A stretch of 64,000 nucleotides of DNA from Curvibacter sp. (GTDB taxonomy: Bacteria; Pseudomonadota; Gammaproteobacteria; Burkholderiales; Burkholderiaceae_C). Made by a program: the position numbers and the translations under genes. Below are positions 24,979-33,558 of the stretch, one piece after another. Under the pieces are notes generated by a model, which searched no databases, had not been told where the DNA came from, and saw only the letters and a list, made by a program, of their open reading frames with translations. The stretch spans positions 62,001 to 126,000 of the forward strand of contig REAW01000006.1 of the NCBI GenBank assembly GCA_004293725.1, written 5' to 3'. Numbering within the stretch: position 1 is the stretch's first letter; every line of letters starts with the position of its first letter.

Positions 24979-26172
24979 TCAGAATGCGGCAATGCCGAGG
25001 ATGGAGGCGGCCTGCAACGCCGTTGCACGCACCTGTTCCACCGTGGCGCCAGTGATGTTGAGGTGCCCCATCTTGCGGCCCTTCTTCGCGTCCAGCTTGC
25101 CGTACAGGTGCAGGTGGGTACCGGGCAGGGCCAACACGGCGGCCCAATTGGGCACACCGCCTTGGGGCCAAAGGTCGCCCAGCAGGTTCAACATGATGGA
25201 CGGGCTGTGCTGGCGCGGCTGGACCAGCGGCAACCCGGCCAAGGTGCGCACCTGCAGATGGAACTGCGAGACATCGCAGGCGTCCATGCTGTAGTGGCCG
25301 CTGTTGTGCGGGCGTGGTGCCATCTCGTTCACCACCAGCCCCCCCAAGCCGGCCGCAGCAGGGTGGTGCGCGTCCAGCACAAAAAACTCTACGCACAACA
25401 CGCCCACGTACTGCACGCCCTCCGCTATCGATTTCGCAGCTGTAACCGCACGCAGCGCAAGGGCTGGAGGCAGATTTCCTTCATACACCTCGGTGACGGC
25501 CAAGATACCGTCACGGTGCAGGTTGCGCTGAACCGGCAGGTTCACGCAGGTGCCATCGGCCCCGCGCGCCACGATGACGGAGCACTCCAGCGCCAGTGGC
25601 AGCATTTTCTCCAGCACGCAGGGCACGCCTTGCAGGCCGGCCCAGGCCGCAGCCAGTTCGGCTTGGGTTTTCACCCGCACCTGACCCTTGCCGTCGTAGC
25701 CCATGCGGGAGGTTTTCAAGATGCCGGGGAGCAAGTCCGCATCAACATCGGCCAGTTGGGCAGCGGTCTCTATCACGGCGTAGGGTGCACAGGGCACGCC
25801 GCACTTCACAAAGTGGGCTTTTTCAGCTGCACGGTCCTGGGCGATGGCCACTGCAGCACCGCTGGGCGCCACGGGGCGGCGCTGTGCGAGTTGGTTCAAG
25901 GCTTCGGCGGGAACGTTTTCAAACTCGGTGGTGATGGCCGCCGACACCTCTGCCAGGCGGGTCAGCCCCGCTGCATCGGTGTAGCCCGTCTGAATGTGGT
26001 GGTGGCTCACCCGCCCGGCGGGGCTGTTGGTATCAGGGTCCAACACGGCGGTGAAAAAACCCATTTGCTGGGCCGCGTGGGCAAACATGCGGCCGAGTTG
26101 GCCACCGCCCATGACGCCCAGCGTCATCTCTTTAGGCCCGCTCAAACCGGCAGCTGCGCGTTCAGCAGCCAT
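24979..26172 (-). CDS. purK: 5-(carboxyamino)imidazole ribonucleotide synthase
   Basis: 397 residues. It uses ATP and bicarbonate to carboxylate AIR in purine synthesis. The ATP-grasp family signature is clear: TLGVMGGGQLGRMF near residue 17, TTEFENVPAEAL, and KTSRMGYDGKGQVRV. The start at 26172 follows the purE stop directly; an internal ATG at residue 16 is an alternative. purE and purK form one operon with sua5 and possibly the acyltransferase gene. Confidence 0.96.
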   Translation of the reverse strand: MAAERAAAGLSGPKEMTLGVMGGGQLGRMFAHAAQQMGFFTAVLDPDTNSPAGRVSHHHIQTGYTDAAGLTRLAEVSAAITTEFENVPAEALNQLAQRRPVAPSGAAVAIAQDRAAEKAHFVKCGVPCAPYAVIETAAQLADVDADLLPGILKTSRMGYDGKGQVRVKTQAELAAAWAGLQGVPCVLEKMLPLALECSVIVARGADGTCVNLPVQRNLHRDGILAVTEVYEGNLPPALALRAVTAAKSIAEGVQYVGVLCVEFFVLDAHHPAAAGLGGLVVNEMAPRPHNSGHYSMDACDVSQFHLQVRTLAGLPLVQPRQHSPSIMLNLLGDLWPQGGVPNWAAVLALPGTHLHLYGKLDAKKGRKMGHLNITGATVEQVRATALQAASILGIAAF

Positions 26173-26676
26173 TTAGACCGCGCTTCCGGTGATCGGCAAC
26201 ACTGCCTTGCGGGCCAATTCGGTCTGGTCCATGCGAAACGCGTCGAGCTCCATGCGCAGGTCCGGGTTCTCGTTGGCCAGCAAGGCCACAGCAAACAGGG
26301 CCGCATTGGCCGCACCCGCCGGGCCAATGGCAAAGGTCGCCACGGGGATGCCCTTGGGCATTTGCACAATGCTGTGCAGTGAGTCCACCCCCGACAGCGC
26401 CTTGCTCGGCACCGGCACACCCAGCACGGGCAGCGTGGTCTTGGCCGCCAACATGCCTGGCAGGTGTGCTGCACCCCCGGCTCCGGCGATGATGGCCTTG
26501 AGGCCGCGCGCCAATGCGCTTTCGGCATAAGCGAACATGTCGTCCGGCATACGGTGGGCAGAAACTACCTTGGCTTCAAAACGGATGCCAAACTGTTGGA
26601 GAATCTCGACTGCGTGCTGCATGGTCTCCCAGTCGGAACTGGAACCCATAACAACGCCAATTTGAATGGTTTTCAT
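26173..26676 (-). CDS. purE: N5-carboxyaminoimidazole ribonucleotide mutase
   Basis: 167 residues from the ATG at 26676. Family motifs: [22 protein letters not shown] and [27 protein letters not shown]. It converts N5-CAIR, made by PurK, to CAIR. It is first in the purE-purK-sua5 operon and divergent from ybbN with about 100 bases between. In many related genomes purC lies immediately upstream; here purC is about 6 kb away, beyond the copper operon. Confidence 0.96.
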   Translation of the reverse strand: MKTIQIGVVMGSSSDWETMQHAVEILQQFGIRFEAKVVSAHRMPDDMFAYAESALARGLKAIIAGAGGAAHLPGMLAAKTTLPVLGVPVPSKALSGVDSLHSIVQMPKGIPVATFAIGPAGAANAALFAVALLANENPDLRMELDAFRMDQTELARKAVLPITGSAV

Positions 26677-26777
26677 AGTGCTTAATGCGCTTTGCGGAGC
26701 GCCAGGTGGACTGGCAGCGCAGGGTTTGCGCACGTGGCCAGAATTGAATTTTACTTTTTCACCCCGAGTTAGCCCCC

Positions 26778-27734
26778 ATGATCAACGTCACCATTGAAAA
26801 TTTCGAAGCAGAAGTCGTCGCCGCATCCCATCAGGTGCCGGTGCTGGTGGACTTTTGGGCCCCTTGGTGCGGCCCCTGCAAGGTTATTGGCCCCTTGCTT
26901 GAAAAAGTGGAAGAGGAATACGCGGGCCGCTTCAAGCTGGTGAAGATTGACTCTGACCAAGAGCAACAACTGGCCCAGGCGTTTGGCATCCGCAGCATTC
27001 CCACTTGTGTGCTCATGATCGGTGGTAAGCCCGCAGATGGATTTATGGGCGCCCTTCCCGAGAGCAAGATCAAGGAATTTTTGGACAAACACATCCCCTC
27101 CGAAGCCGCGCTGGAAGCCGAGGCGGACGTTGACGATGCCCTGGCACTGGCCGCCGCCGGTGACCCCAAAGCTGCGCTGGACAAGCTGCTCGAGGCTTTG
27201 ACCCTCAACCCCGACAACGACGACGCGCGCCACGACTACGTCAAGCTGCTGATCGAAAACGACCTGCTGGAAGATGCCGAGGCCGCGCTAGCGCCCAAAC
27301 TCACCGAGATTCCGCGCCAGCTGCGCTTTGAGGCGCTGGGCCAGTTTCTGGACGCGATCAAGTTCGTGGTAACGGACGACCGTGGCGTCTGGACACCTGA
27401 CCAATTCGATGCCCTGATTGCGACCAACAAACGCGACTTTGACACCCGTTTGGCCAAGGCGCGCGTACTGATGGTGGGCGGCGACTGGACCGGCGCTATG
27501 GACGAGCTGCTGGAAATCATCATGCGCGACAAGGCCTGGGGCGACGCGCTGCCTCGCCGAACCTTTGTGGCGATTTTGGAGCTGCTAAGCCCGCCCAAAC
27601 CCAAGGTCAACCCTGCGGAAGCGGGCAAGACCGCCAGCGGCATTCAGGTAGTTGGCAAAGTGGTGGCCGAAACCGACCCGCAGGCCCAACTGGTGGCGGC
27701 CTACCGGCGCAAGCTCAGCATGGCGCTGAACTGA
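26778..27734 (+). CDS. Thioredoxin-domain/TPR co-chaperone (YbbN/CnoX-like)
   Basis: 318 residues: an N-terminal thioredoxin domain (1-110) with the active site WCGPC (Cys31, Cys34), followed by TPR-like helices (about 120-318). This is the layout of YbbN/CnoX, which holds unfolded proteins and hands them to chaperones in other bacteria. E. coli CnoX lacks the first redox Cys, whereas this one keeps both and may be a working reductase. It lies on the plus strand directly before the copper operon (47-base gap), so read-through is possible. Confidence 0.9.
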   Translation: MINVTIENFEAEVVAASHQVPVLVDFWAPWCGPCKVIGPLLEKVEEEYAGRFKLVKIDSDQEQQLAQAFGIRSIPTCVLMIGGKPADGFMGALPESKIKEFLDKHIPSEAALEAEADVDDALALAAAGDPKAALDKLLEALTLNPDNDDARHDYVKLLIENDLLEDAEAALAPKLTEIPRQLRFEALGQFLDAIKFVVTDDRGVWTPDQFDALIATNKRDFDTRLAKARVLMVGGDWTGAMDELLEIIMRDKAWGDALPRRTFVAILELLSPPKPKVNPAEAGKTASGIQVVGKVVAETDPQAQLVAAYRRKLSMALN

Positions 27735-27781
27735 ATTCAGCCCGCCGGGAACTTTTGCGCGTCCCGCCCTGTCAATACACC

Positions 27782-28150
27782 ATGCGCCGCTTGGTACTCC
27801 TGCTGATCTTGATTGCCCTGGTGCCCTTGCGCACCTGGGCGGGCGACGCTATGGCGATCCAGATGGCGGCGCAAGCCTCTGCAGCTAGCCTTTCAACGGC
27901 AGCCAATCCACCCTCGGCACACAGCGATTGCCATGAGATGCAGGCAGAGCCCGTATCTGCCCCTTTGGCTGGCACGACCGCAGACCCGTGCGCAACCTGC
28001 GCCTCCTGCCAGGCGTGTTTTACCGTCGGTATTGCCATATTCCCCCGGCAAGCAACAACACCTCCGCTGCCCCATGGCTTACCCCAAGCCAGCAACGCGC
28101 ACTTCACCAGCGCCGTGCTCGCGTTAGGCCACAAACCCCCCATTTCCTGA
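27782..28150 (+). CDS. Small exported Cys/His-rich protein, first gene of copper operon
   Basis: 122 residues. A signal peptide (RRLVLLLILIALVPLRTWA) is followed by a low-complexity Ala/Ser stretch, HSDCHEMQ and the Cys cluster PCATCASCQACF. The layout resembles DUF2946-like proteins found with metal-resistance genes, but I cannot assign the family firmly. The Cys and His suggest periplasmic copper binding. It is placed in the copper operon by strand and proximity. A possible weaker start lies 27 bases upstream. Confidence 0.6.
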   Translation: MRRLVLLLILIALVPLRTWAGDAMAIQMAAQASAASLSTAANPPSAHSDCHEMQAEPVSAPLAGTTADPCATCASCQACFTVGIAIFPRQATTPPLPHGLPQASNAHFTSAVLALGHKPPIS

Positions 28151-28156
28151 CCTTCG

Positions 28157-28184
28157 GGCCCTAAGTCCGCCTGGACTATGGGCC
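28157..28184 (+). terminator. Hairpin after the first copper-operon gene
   Basis: GGCCCTAAGTCC and GGACTATGGGCC pair at 10 of 12 positions around a GCCT loop, 6 bases after the stop codon. No T-run follows, so it may be an mRNA-stabilising or attenuating structure rather than a simple terminator. Confidence 0.4.
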
Positions 28185-28204
28185 TGAGAACCCGTGGTGG
28201 CTCC

Positions 28205-28219
28205 GCAACCCTGGGTTGC
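28205..28219. promoter_or_regulatory. 15-base palindrome GCAACCC-T-GGGTTGC (candidate operator)
   Basis: A perfect dyad 46 bases before the start of the second copper-operon gene and 20 bases after the preceding hairpin. It could be a repressor or activator site or a second RNA hairpin. No match to a known copper-regulator box was recognised. Confidence 0.35.
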
Positions 28220-28265
28220 CATGGGCCTCGTCCCACCGTTTCACGCCTTTTGTCAGGAAATTTGT

Positions 28266-28610
28266 ATGCTTTTTTCTTTTTGGTACGTGCGCCGACGGAT
28301 GTATTCGTGGGTCGCTTTGGCCGCGCTCTGTGGGCCCTTCAGCCTCGGTGCCCACGCACAGGCTGCTGGGAATGTCCGCCTGGACCCGACGTCGACACTG
28401 GAGGCTAGCCAGGCCGCCACAGCAGTCCCCGCCCTGATCTATCGTTCTGTCTTTGCCGACCTGCCACAAGGCGTGGAGGCCACGGCGCTGGACTGGAAAG
28501 CAGCCAACGCCCAAGTGGGCCAATTCAAACGGGGCCATGCCGATCTGTTGAAGTGGGAGCTGGAACAGGCCCGCAAACCGGCGCAGCTGCAACCGGGAGG
28601 TCAACCATGA
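28266..28610 (+). CDS. Small exported protein of metal-efflux loci
   Basis: 114 residues from the ATG at 28266, which has CAGGAAA 5 bases upstream; a longer frame from 28194 is less likely. A signal peptide (hydrophobic SWVALAALCGPFSLGAHAQA) is followed by a short mature domain with the pattern PALIYRSVFADLP ... ALDWKAANAQVG. I recognise this pattern from small proteins encoded just before TolC-type genes in copper and heavy-metal clusters of betaproteobacteria; no function is known. Its stop overlaps the next start (ATGA), so it is translated with the TolC-like gene. Confidence 0.75.
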   Translation: MLFSFWYVRRRMYSWVALAALCGPFSLGAHAQAAGNVRLDPTSTLEASQAATAVPALIYRSVFADLPQGVEATALDWKAANAQVGQFKRGHADLLKWELEQARKPAQLQPGGQP

Positions 28611-29758
28611 AAGCCCACCTGTCTGCCTTTGCTTTGCTGGTGTGCAGCGGTCTGAGCTGGGCTGCTCCCGTCGATGGCGGCATAGAAGGCCTGTACGCCG
28701 GCGTAGCGGGTAACGTCATTGGAATCGAAGGTGCCAAGGCGCAACTGCCGCAGCCCGGAGTCGATCCGCGCGACGCCCTTGCTGCCTTGCTGGCAGCACC
28801 CCTTTCCGCCGACGCCGCCGTGCGCATCGCCCTGCTGAACAACCCGGAACTCCAGGCCGCGCTGGGCGCTGAGGGATTGTCCATCACCGACGCAACAGGC
28901 CGCGAAACACCAGCCAAGCTGCGTGCCCAACAGGCCGTTACGGTCCTGTCCGCCCAAGCCTTCAAGGCCTGGGTAAACGCAGTCGCGACGGCGCAGGCGG
29001 CCCAACTGCTGCGCGAGGCGAAAGCCACGGCCGAAACGAGCGGTGAACTGATGCGGCGCATGGTGCGGGTGGGCAATGTGAGCAAGCTCGCACAGGCCCA
29101 AAGCCAGGCAGCGTTGTCAGATGCCGCGCTGGCAGTGGTGCGCGCAGAACAGGCTGCATTTGCCGCACGCGAAGCACTTACGGTGACCCTGGGGCTGTGG
29201 GGCAATTCCGCCCAATTCACTTTGCCCAACAAGCTGCCTGACTTGCCGGCGCAGGCGCTGGACCTGCCCGACGTGGAGGCCCGTGCCGTGCAAGCGCGCA
29301 AGGACCTTCAGGCAGCAGCGCAGCAATGGCAGCGCAAGCAACAGACCTCTGTACCCGGCAGCGCGGACGCTCTGTGGGACGCCATGGGCGACGCAGCCAG
29401 CGTGCGTGCGCAGGCGGTGCAATTGCGCAGCCAGGCGCGCACGGCTTACTTTACCTACCGCAGCAACTGGGACATAGCCAACGACCTGCACACCCACGTG
29501 CTGCCGTTGCGCCAGTTCATCCATGATGAATTGGTGTTGCGCTACAACGGCATGCTGACCAGTCTGTTTGAGGTGTTGGCCGACCGCCAAACCCAGACCC
29601 TGGTGGGCAACGCCAGCGTCATGGCGCAACGCGACTTCTGGTTGGCCCACGCCAACCTGCAGGCTCTGCTGGCGGGTGCTCCGCTAGACGCCATTGGCAC
29701 TGACGCCATTGGCAGCGCCGGTGAGGCACGCGCGGCCTCAAGCAAGGTTGGCCACTAA
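28607..29758 (+). CDS. Reduced TolC-like protein, apparently without the beta-barrel segments
   Basis: 383 residues with a signal peptide (SAFALLVCSGLSWA). The helical parts are TolC-like: ALLNNPELQAALGAEGLS, AFKAWVNAVATAQAAQLL, ELMRRMVRVGNVSKLAQAQSQAAL, REALTVTLGLWG, and later TAYFTYRSNWDIANDL and LRYNGMLTSLFEVLADRQ. Normal members have a beta-hairpin of the outer-membrane barrel after each NNPxLQ-type repeat. Here the first is replaced by about 15 residues (ITDATGRETPAKLR) and the second by QQTSVPGSADALWDAMG. The protein is shorter than the usual 420-480 residues and may be a periplasmic coiled-coil protein. It is placed before the multicopper oxidase. Confidence 0.8.
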   Translation: MKAHLSAFALLVCSGLSWAAPVDGGIEGLYAGVAGNVIGIEGAKAQLPQPGVDPRDALAALLAAPLSADAAVRIALLNNPELQAALGAEGLSITDATGRETPAKLRAQQAVTVLSAQAFKAWVNAVATAQAAQLLREAKATAETSGELMRRMVRVGNVSKLAQAQSQAALSDAALAVVRAEQAAFAAREALTVTLGLWGNSAQFTLPNKLPDLPAQALDLPDVEARAVQARKDLQAAAQQWQRKQQTSVPGSADALWDAMGDAASVRAQAVQLRSQARTAYFTYRSNWDIANDLHTHVLPLRQFIHDELVLRYNGMLTSLFEVLADRQTQTLVGNASVMAQRDFWLAHANLQALLAGAPLDAIGTDAIGSAGEARAASSKVGH

Positions 29759-29782
29759 ATGAAGCAGACCCAAGGAAACTCC

Positions 29783-31180
29783 ATGAACCGACGCAACTTT
29801 TTCAATGGTGCAGCTGCCACCGCAGTGGGGGCCGTAGCCGCTGCTTCGGTGAGCCGCGTGGCTATGGCCGCGCTTCCCGAGCCGGTGCTGCAGGCATCAG
29901 CCAACACCATGCCGCCCCTAGTACCTTCCAGTGGGCGCCCCTACAACCCCGTGGTCACGCTCAACGGCTGGACGCTGCCGTGGCGCATGAACCAAGGTGT
30001 CAAGGAATTTCATTTGGTGGCCGAGCCGGTGGTGCGCGAAATGACACCCGGCTTCAAAGCCCATATGTGGGGCTATAACGGCCAGAGCCCCGGCCCCACC
30101 ATCGAAGTGGTGGAAGGCGACCTGGTGCGCGTGTTTGTTACCAACAAGCTGCCGGAACACACCAGTGTGCACTGGCACGGCCAGCGGCTCCCCAATGGCA
30201 TGGACGGTGTTTCCGGACTCAACCAGCGTGCCATTGGCGTGGGCAAGACCTTTGTCTATGAGTTTGTGGCACGGCGCCCCGGCACCTTCATGTACCACCC
30301 GCACGCGGATGAGATGACGCAGATGGCGATGGGCATGATGGGCTTTTGGGTGACGCACCCCAAGACCAAGAACCCGCTTATCAGCGAGGTGGACCGGGAC
30401 TTCTGCTTCCTGCTGAACGCCTACGACATCGACCCTGGAAGCATGACCCCGAAGATCATGACCATGCTGGACTTCAACATCTGGAGCTGGAACAGCCGCG
30501 TGTTCCCGGGCATCGATACCCTCAACGTGCGGTACAAGGACAAAGTGCGTATCCGCGTCGGCAACCTCACCATGACCAACCACCCGATCCACCTGCACGG
30601 CCACGAGTTTGAAATTACTGGCAGCGACGGCGGGCCGTGGCCGCTGGCAGCGAGGGTGCCGGAGATCACCGCCGACATTGCGGTGGGGCAGATGCGCCAG
30701 CTGGAGTTTCTGGCCGACGAAGAAGGCGACTGGGCATTCCATTGCCACAAGAGCCACCACACCATGAATGCCATGGGCCACAACGTGCCCACCATGATTG
30801 GGGTGGACCACCGGGGGCTGGTGGGCAAGTTGCAAAAAGCCGTACCAGATTACATGGTGATGGGGGAGCGCGGCATGGCCGACATGGGCGAGATGGAGAT
30901 GGCCCTGCCGGACAACACAGCGCCCATGATGACGGGCCAGGGTCCCTACGGCGGCGTGGAAATGGGGGGCATGTTCAGCATTCTGAAAGTGCGCAAAGAC
31001 CAGAAGCCCGGCGACTACAAAGACCCGGGCTGGTTCAAGCAGCCTGCGGGAACGCAGGCCTTTGAATGGACCACCCCCCTGCCCGACCCCGCACGTTTCA
31101 AAGCCGAAAGCCCAGGCGCCAAAACGGCACCCGCCACGGAAGTGCAGGTACGCAAACCCACCTCCCATAAACACCACTAA
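29783..31180 (+). CDS. Multicopper oxidase, Tat-exported (copper-resistance type)
   Basis: 465 residues from the ATG at 29783, preceded by CAAGGAAACTCC; an in-frame ATG at 29759 directly after the previous stop is the alternative. Twin-arginine signal MNRRNFFNGAAATAVG. Copper ligands: HWHG 130-133, HPH 172-174, HPIHLHGH 267-274, and His320-Cys321-His322 with His325 or His326 and Met331, so the type 1 site and trinuclear cluster are complete. A Met-rich stretch (about 390-420, MGERGMADMGEMEM) is typical of copper-handling members. It probably oxidises Cu(I) in the periplasm. It is shorter than CopA (about 600 residues). Confidence 0.93.
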   Translation: MNRRNFFNGAAATAVGAVAAASVSRVAMAALPEPVLQASANTMPPLVPSSGRPYNPVVTLNGWTLPWRMNQGVKEFHLVAEPVVREMTPGFKAHMWGYNGQSPGPTIEVVEGDLVRVFVTNKLPEHTSVHWHGQRLPNGMDGVSGLNQRAIGVGKTFVYEFVARRPGTFMYHPHADEMTQMAMGMMGFWVTHPKTKNPLISEVDRDFCFLLNAYDIDPGSMTPKIMTMLDFNIWSWNSRVFPGIDTLNVRYKDKVRIRVGNLTMTNHPIHLHGHEFEITGSDGGPWPLAARVPEITADIAVGQMRQLEFLADEEGDWAFHCHKSHHTMNAMGHNVPTMIGVDHRGLVGKLQKAVPDYMVMGERGMADMGEMEMALPDNTAPMMTGQGPYGGVEMGGMFSILKVRKDQKPGDYKDPGWFKQPAGTQAFEWTTPLPDPARFKAESPGAKTAPATEVQVRKPTSHKHH

Positions 31181-31197
31181 CCACAAGGAAAGTCAGG

Positions 31198-31674
31198 ATG
31201 AAAAATACTATGCATTTGATAGCTGCTAGCGCTTTACTGACGCTGGCTGGAACTGCTTTTGCCGCTGGAAGTCATGCGGGCGGGCATGGCACAGATTCGA
31301 TTGGCAAACCGGGCATCGCGGCCAAAGTCACGCGCACGATTGCCATTGACATGAGCGACGCCATGCGCTTCACCCCGAGCAAGATCAAGGTTCGGCGCGG
31401 CGAAACCATTCGCTTTGTGGTCACGAACTCGGGCAAACTCAAACATGAGTTCAACCTGGGAACCGACGCCGATTTAAAGGCGCACTACGCAGAAATGCTG
31501 AAGTTCCCAGAGATGGAACACGATGAACCCAACCTGGTGAGCCTGGAGCCCGGGAAAACTGGTGAGGTGCTGTGGCAGTTCACCAAAGCCGGTAACGTGA
31601 GTTTTGCCTGCCTGCACGCCGGCCACTACGATGCGGGCATGAAGGGCAGTGTCTCGGTGAGTTCCAAGCCATGA
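31198..31674 (+). CDS. Cupredoxin-family periplasmic copper protein
   Basis: 158 residues: signal peptide (MHLIAASALLTLAGTAFA), a His/Gly-rich linker (AGSHAGGHG) and a cupredoxin domain. Type 1 ligands are visible as His in KLKHEFN and Cys-His-Met in ACLHAGHYDAGM. Such proteins pass copper or electrons next to multicopper oxidases. It lies 17 bases after the oxidase and overlaps the DUF411 gene by ATGA. Part of the signal-peptide code (about 31203-31231) is a copy of the dispersed repeat. Confidence 0.92.
   Translation: MKNTMHLIAASALLTLAGTAFAAGSHAGGHGTDSIGKPGIAAKVTRTIAIDMSDAMRFTPSKIKVRRGETIRFVVTNSGKLKHEFNLGTDADLKAHYAEMLKFPEMEHDEPNLVSLEPGKTGEVLWQFTKAGNVSFACLHAGHYDAGMKGSVSVSSKP
31203..31231 (+). 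repeat. Dispersed Comamonadaceae-type repeat, copy 5, inside a signal-peptide code
   Basis: GCATTTGATAGCTGCTAGCG within ATACTATGCATTT... matches the family core (CTAT..TTGATAGCTGCTAGCGC) and encodes HLIAAS of the cupredoxin signal peptide. Confidence 0.4.
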
Positions 31675-32135
31675 GCGTGCACCTGCAACATCGCCGCCTT
31701 CTGCTGGCGGCCGGACTGACTGCCCTGTCCATGCCCCTGTGGGCCAACAAGGTGCGCACCACCATTCAAGTCTGGAAAGACCCGAACTGCGGCTGCTGCA
31801 AGGACTGGGTGGTTCACCTCGAGCAAGCCGGATTTCGTGTGACCGTGCAAGACACCGGTAATGCCGAGGCGCGCAAGCGTTTGGGCATTTCTGAGGCTTT
31901 GGGCTCTTGCCACACGGCCGAAGTTGCAGGATATGCCATCGAGGGCCATGTGCCCGCGAAGGAGATTCAGCGCTTGCTGCGCGAGCGCCCCCTTGCGCTG
32001 GGCATCGCCGTGCCTGGCATGCCGGTGGGATCGCCTGGCATGGACGGCCCGATTTACCAAGGCCGCAAAGACCCGTATGACGTCGTGTTGATCGCCAAAA
32101 ACGGCTCCACATCGATTTTCCAAAGCTACCGTTAA
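31671..32135 (+). CDS. DUF411 metal-binding protein
   Basis: 154 residues with a signal peptide (RRLLLAAGLTALSMPLWA). The thioredoxin-like DUF411 domain shows VWKDPNCGCCKDWVVHLE, GSCHTAEVAGYAIEGHVPA and IAVPGMPVGSPGMDG. The CxCC cluster, one more Cys and several Met and His are likely copper ligands. DUF411 proteins are common in copper and silver resistance clusters; binding is known in general but the mechanism is not. It overlaps the cupredoxin stop and is followed at 10 bases by the CusF-like gene. Confidence 0.92.
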   Translation: MSVHLQHRRLLLAAGLTALSMPLWANKVRTTIQVWKDPNCGCCKDWVVHLEQAGFRVTVQDTGNAEARKRLGISEALGSCHTAEVAGYAIEGHVPAKEIQRLLRERPLALGIAVPGMPVGSPGMDGPIYQGRKDPYDVVLIAKNGSTSIFQSYR

Positions 32136-32145
32136 GGACACAACC

Positions 32146-32454
32146 ATGCCATTTCTTCACGCCTCGCGCACGCTGCTGGCCGTCGCACTCTTGGGCGCCC
32201 TTGGCGCAACAAGCGCCTGGGCGCAAGCCACCGACATGAGTAACGGTGAAATCCGCAAGATCGACAAGGCAACCAGCAAAATCACCATCAAACACGGGGA
32301 AATCAAAAACTTGGACATGCCCCCCATGACCATGGTGTTTCAGGTGCGCGATGCCTCTTTGCTGGACAAAGCCAAAACGGGGGAGAAGGTGCGCTTCACC
32401 GCCGAACTCAAAGAAGGTGCCTACGTCGTCACGGCGCTGGAAGCCGCGCCGTAA
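32146..32454 (+). CDS. CusF-like periplasmic copper-binding protein
   Basis: 102 residues: signal peptide (LLAVALLGALGATSAWA) then a small OB-fold CusF domain. The Cu(I) ligands of the family appear as His in ITIKHGEIKNL and Met in LDMPPMTMVF. CusF proteins carry Cu(I) or Ag(I) to CusCBA-type pumps; no such pump is encoded in this window, so the partner may be elsewhere, or the oxidase. It is the last gene of the copper operon and a GC-rich hairpin overlaps its stop codon. Confidence 0.93.
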   Translation: MPFLHASRTLLAVALLGALGATSAWAQATDMSNGEIRKIDKATSKITIKHGEIKNLDMPPMTMVFQVRDASLLDKAKTGEKVRFTAELKEGAYVVTALEAAP

Positions 32455-32471
32455 GCGGCGGGAGCTTACGG
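32449..32471 (+). terminator. Hairpin at the end of the copper operon
   Basis: CCGTAAGC at 32449-32456 pairs perfectly with GCTTACGG at 32464-32471 around a 7-base loop; the stop codon of the CusF-like gene is in the left arm. No T-run follows, so termination strength is uncertain. Confidence 0.45.
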
Positions 32472-32567
32472 CAGCGCGGGTCTGTGCTTCAGGCTGGACA
32501 CACGTGCCGCTGGGTGGGCAACATGGCGCAGCGCGGCGTGGCTGCTCCCTTGCACCTCGGCGATGCT

Positions 32568-33473
32568 TCAGGCGGTGAGGCGGGCCAGCGCTTCCTGGTA
32601 CTTGGCGGCGGTTTTTTGGATGATCTCGCGCGGCACGCGAGGTGCTGGCGGGGTTTTGTCCCACGGTTTGCCGTCGACGAGGGCTTGCTCCAACCAGTCG
32701 CGCACAAACTGCTTGTCGTAACTGGGCGGGTTGGTGCCTTCTTGGTAGCTCTCTTGTGGCCAAAAGCGGCTGGAGTCGGGCGTCAACACTTCGTCCATCA
32801 GGGTCAGGGTGCCGTCCTTGTCCAAGCCAAACTCAAACTTGGTGTCTGCAATGATGATGCCTTTGGTCAACGCAATTTCGGCTGCGGCTTGGTAGATTTG
32901 AATGCTCAAGTCACGAATTTGCGTGGCCAGGTCCAGACCAATCATTTCCACGGTTTTCTCGAAGGTGATGTTTTCGTCATGGTCCCCCACAGCAGCCTTG
33001 GCCGCCGGGGTGTAGATCGGCGCGGGCAACTTGCTGGCGTTTTTCAAACCAGCGGGCAATGGGACACCACATACGGCCCCTTTTTCCTGGTATTCCTTCC
33101 AGCCACTGCCGGCAAGGTAGCCACGCACCACTGCTTCCACGGGCAGCGGCTTGAGTCGCTTGACCAGCATGGAGCGGCCCGTCACCTGCGCCACTTCAGA
33201 AGGCAGAACCACACTTTCTGGCACATCACCAGTCAGGTGGTTGGGGCAAATGTTGGCGCCATTGGGACCCAGCTTTTCGAACCAAAACAAGGCCATCTGG
33301 GTCAGCAAGGCGCCCTTTCCCGGGATCGGCTCGCCCATGATCACATCGAATGCACTCAAGCGGTCGCTGGCCACCATAAGAATCCGGTCGTCGCCAACAG
33401 CATAGTTGTCACGCACCTTGCCACGGGCAAGCAAGGGAAGCGACAAGGCGGAGGTGTGCAGTGCAGAGGTCAT
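32568..33473 (-). CDS. purC: Phosphoribosylaminoimidazole-succinocarboxamide synthase
   Basis: 301 residues from the ATG at 33473; the frame extends 11 codons further upstream without support. SAICAR synthetase motifs: [43 protein letters not shown] and [31 protein letters not shown]. It joins aspartate to CAIR in purine synthesis. It follows fba on the same strand after a clear terminator (33484-33524), so it probably has its own promoter. It is convergent with the copper operon. Confidence 0.97.
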   Translation of the reverse strand: MTSALHTSALSLPLLARGKVRDNYAVGDDRILMVASDRLSAFDVIMGEPIPGKGALLTQMALFWFEKLGPNGANICPNHLTGDVPESVVLPSEVAQVTGRSMLVKRLKPLPVEAVVRGYLAGSGWKEYQEKGAVCGVPLPAGLKNASKLPAPIYTPAAKAAVGDHDENITFEKTVEMIGLDLATQIRDLSIQIYQAAAEIALTKGIIIADTKFEFGLDKDGTLTLMDEVLTPDSSRFWPQESYQEGTNPPSYDKQFVRDWLEQALVDGKPWDKTPPAPRVPREIIQKTAAKYQEALARLTA

Positions 33474-33483
33474 GGCATCCAAC

Positions 33484-33524
33484 AAGTAAAAGGGCTCTGC
33501 CCCCACGCCGGGAGGCAGAGCCCT
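33484..33524 (-). terminator. Rho-independent terminator after fba
   Basis: AGGGCTCTGCC at 33491-33501 and GGCAGAGCCCT at 33514-33524 are perfectly complementary (11 pairs, 12-base loop). On the minus strand the stem is followed by TTTTACTTG, as expected for termination of leftward fba transcripts. Confidence 0.8.
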
Positions 33525-33558
33525 CGATTATCGCAAGTTATGCGCAGAGAGGGGTTAT

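Noticed and set aside
25421-25450. GCTATCGATTTCGCAGCTG in purK and a similar stretch in fmt (about 39985-40005) as further repeat copies
   Set aside because: They share only the GCTAT/AGCT words, which are expected by chance in Ser-Ile-Ala codes.
25063-26382. 439-codon open frame on the plus strand across purK and purE
   Set aside because: Antisense to two clear purine genes, no family resemblance.
29918-31186. 422-codon open frame on the minus strand inside the multicopper oxidase
   Set aside because: Its His-rich sequence is the complement of Met/Val/Gly codons of the oxidase, not a metal-binding protein.
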